DNA from: Amphritea sp.
Lineage (GTDB): Bacteria > Pseudomonadota > Gammaproteobacteria > Pseudomonadales > Balneatricaceae
Assembly (NCBI GenBank): GCA_018067325.1
Contig: JAGPUU010000203.1
Coordinates: 1 to 5,540 of the forward strand
DNA: 5,540 bases
Reading direction: 5' to 3'
Part shown: positions 5,293 through 5,540 of the stretch, one piece after another
Numbering within the stretch: the first letter of the stretch is position 1
How the letters are laid out: every line of letters starts with the position of its first letter
Translations under genes and position numbers: made by a program
Notes under the pieces: model-generated
Told to the model about the DNA's origin: nothing
Database searches by the model: none
What the model saw: only the letters and a program-made list of their open reading frames with translations

Positions 5293-5379
5293 TGCAGGAG
5301 CGACACTAACATACCTCTGGGTAACTCGTCGCGAGTAGTACAGGTAGTCATCCTTTCCGTCGTGGGTTTATCTCCTGCA
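5293..5379. repeat. REPIN-like element between sspB and its terminator
   Basis: Bases 5293-5334 are the second copy of the REP-like sequence at 38-80, in opposite orientation. The head is TGCAGGAG, the arms GCGAC (5300-5304) and GTCGC (5328-5332) pair perfectly, and the inner hairpin is TACC-TCT-GGGTA. The exact complement of the head, CTCCTGCA, lies at 5372-5379 and closes an 87-bp unit. Two inverted REP ends at this distance resemble a REPIN, the mobilised REP doublet of Pseudomonas, with the second arm degenerate. A competing local hairpin ACTCG-TCG-CGAGT (5324-5336) is possible. It starts ten bases after the sspB stop, so it would lie in the sspB 3' untranslated region. Confidence 0.55.
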
Positions 5380-5382
5380 AAT

Positions 5383-5412
5383 AAAAAAAACCGCCATCAG
5401 GCGGTTTTTTTT
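5383..5412. terminator. Bidirectional terminator, sspB and convergent gene
   Basis: A8-CCGCC (5383-5395), loop ATCA, and GGCGG-T8 (5400-5412) form a perfect symmetric hairpin with A and T runs on both sides. It can end transcription of sspB on the plus strand and of the BON-domain gene arriving on the minus strand. Convergent gene orientation fits this role. Confidence 0.92.
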
Positions 5413-5452
5413 AAACAAAAAATACTAAGGAAAGTGTCTGTTCGTGTTTCCC

Positions 5453-5540
5453 TTAATCAATATATTCGAATATCTTTACGATTTTCTGGATTCCGTTAAC
5501 GCCACGGACAACGCGGATTGCGTTCTCAGACTGAATTCGG
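5453..5540 (-). CDS. C-terminal end of a BON-domain protein, DolP-like (partial)
   Basis: Only the last 28 codons and the TAA stop (5453-5455) are in the window; the gene continues beyond the right edge. The residues include ENAIRVVRGVNGIQKIVKIF and end in EYID. This matches the end of a BON domain, where a glycine-containing turn (V-x-G-V/I-x-x-V) precedes the last strand, as in E. coli DolP/YraP (SGVKRVTTAFTFIK). DolP is an outer-membrane lipoprotein for envelope integrity. In Pseudomonas a BON-domain lipoprotein gene also lies next to sspB, which supports the call. The lipobox and first domain are not visible, so the family assignment rests on a short tail and on position. Confidence 0.7.
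   Translation of the reverse strand, partial: RIQSENAIRVVRGVNGIQKIVKIFEYID

Noticed and set aside
5154..5351. Minus-strand frame opposite the sspB end
   Set aside because: Its proline/serine/glycine-rich translation is the reverse of the sspB linker, and its upstream part lies in the REP-like repeat.
1..5540. Composite transposon bounded by the inverted copies at 38-80 and 5293-5334
   Set aside because: The enclosed genes are essential core genes in their usual order, there is no transposase, and no target-site duplication is visible. Independent insertion of a dispersed repeat is simpler.
1..5540. New defence, CRISPR or biosynthetic system
   Set aside because: All coding sequence is accounted for by conserved ribosomal, bc1 and Ssp genes and a BON-domain gene; there is no repeat array and no unknown gene.

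Overview
The window is core chromosome from a gammaproteobacterium. The gene order rplM-rpsI-petABC-sspA-sspB, followed by a convergent BON-domain gene, is the arrangement I know from Pseudomonas and from marine Oceanospirillales/Alteromonadales-type bacteria. Enterobacteria have rplM-rpsI-sspA-sspB without petABC. Moderate G+C and AT-rich spacers suggest a marine Oceanospirillales-like organism rather than a high-GC Pseudomonas. This is inference from gene order and sequence feel; no database was searched.

Layout. Bases 1-187 contain no gene I can support, but hold two head-to-head REP-like palindromes (38-80 and 89-117). A near-consensus sigma70 promoter (188-216) with a GC-rich discriminator then drives rplM-rpsI (L13 and S9, 351-1185) through a 125-base leader with three stem-loops. 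A perfect hairpin and a strong intrinsic terminator (1191-1255) end the ribosomal unit. The spacer 1256-1477 holds an 11-bp perfect inverted repeat and a plausible promoter for petABC. The petABC genes (1478-4091) encode the three catalytic subunits of the cytochrome bc1 complex: Rieske protein, cytochrome b and cytochrome c1. They are joined by one-base TAATG stop/start overlaps.

An intrinsic terminator (4115-4155) follows petC and lies just before sspA. A second one (4829-4861) lies between sspA and sspB and touches the sspB ribosome binding site. sspA encodes a GST-fold, RNA-polymerase-associated starvation protein; sspB encodes the ClpXP adaptor. After sspB comes an 87-bp REPIN-like element (5293-5379), then a bidirectional terminator (5383-5412) shared with a minus-strand gene whose last 28 codons are visible (BON-domain lipoprotein, DolP-like).

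How the genes work together. The ribosomal pair is growth-rate regulated, the bc1 complex passes quinol electrons to cytochrome c, and the Ssp proteins act in starvation transcription and in delivery of ssrA-tagged proteins to ClpXP. I see no new multi-gene system. The items most worth a second look are non-coding: the related REP-like elements at the two ends of the window, the terminators set tightly against sspA and sspB, and the structured rplM leader.
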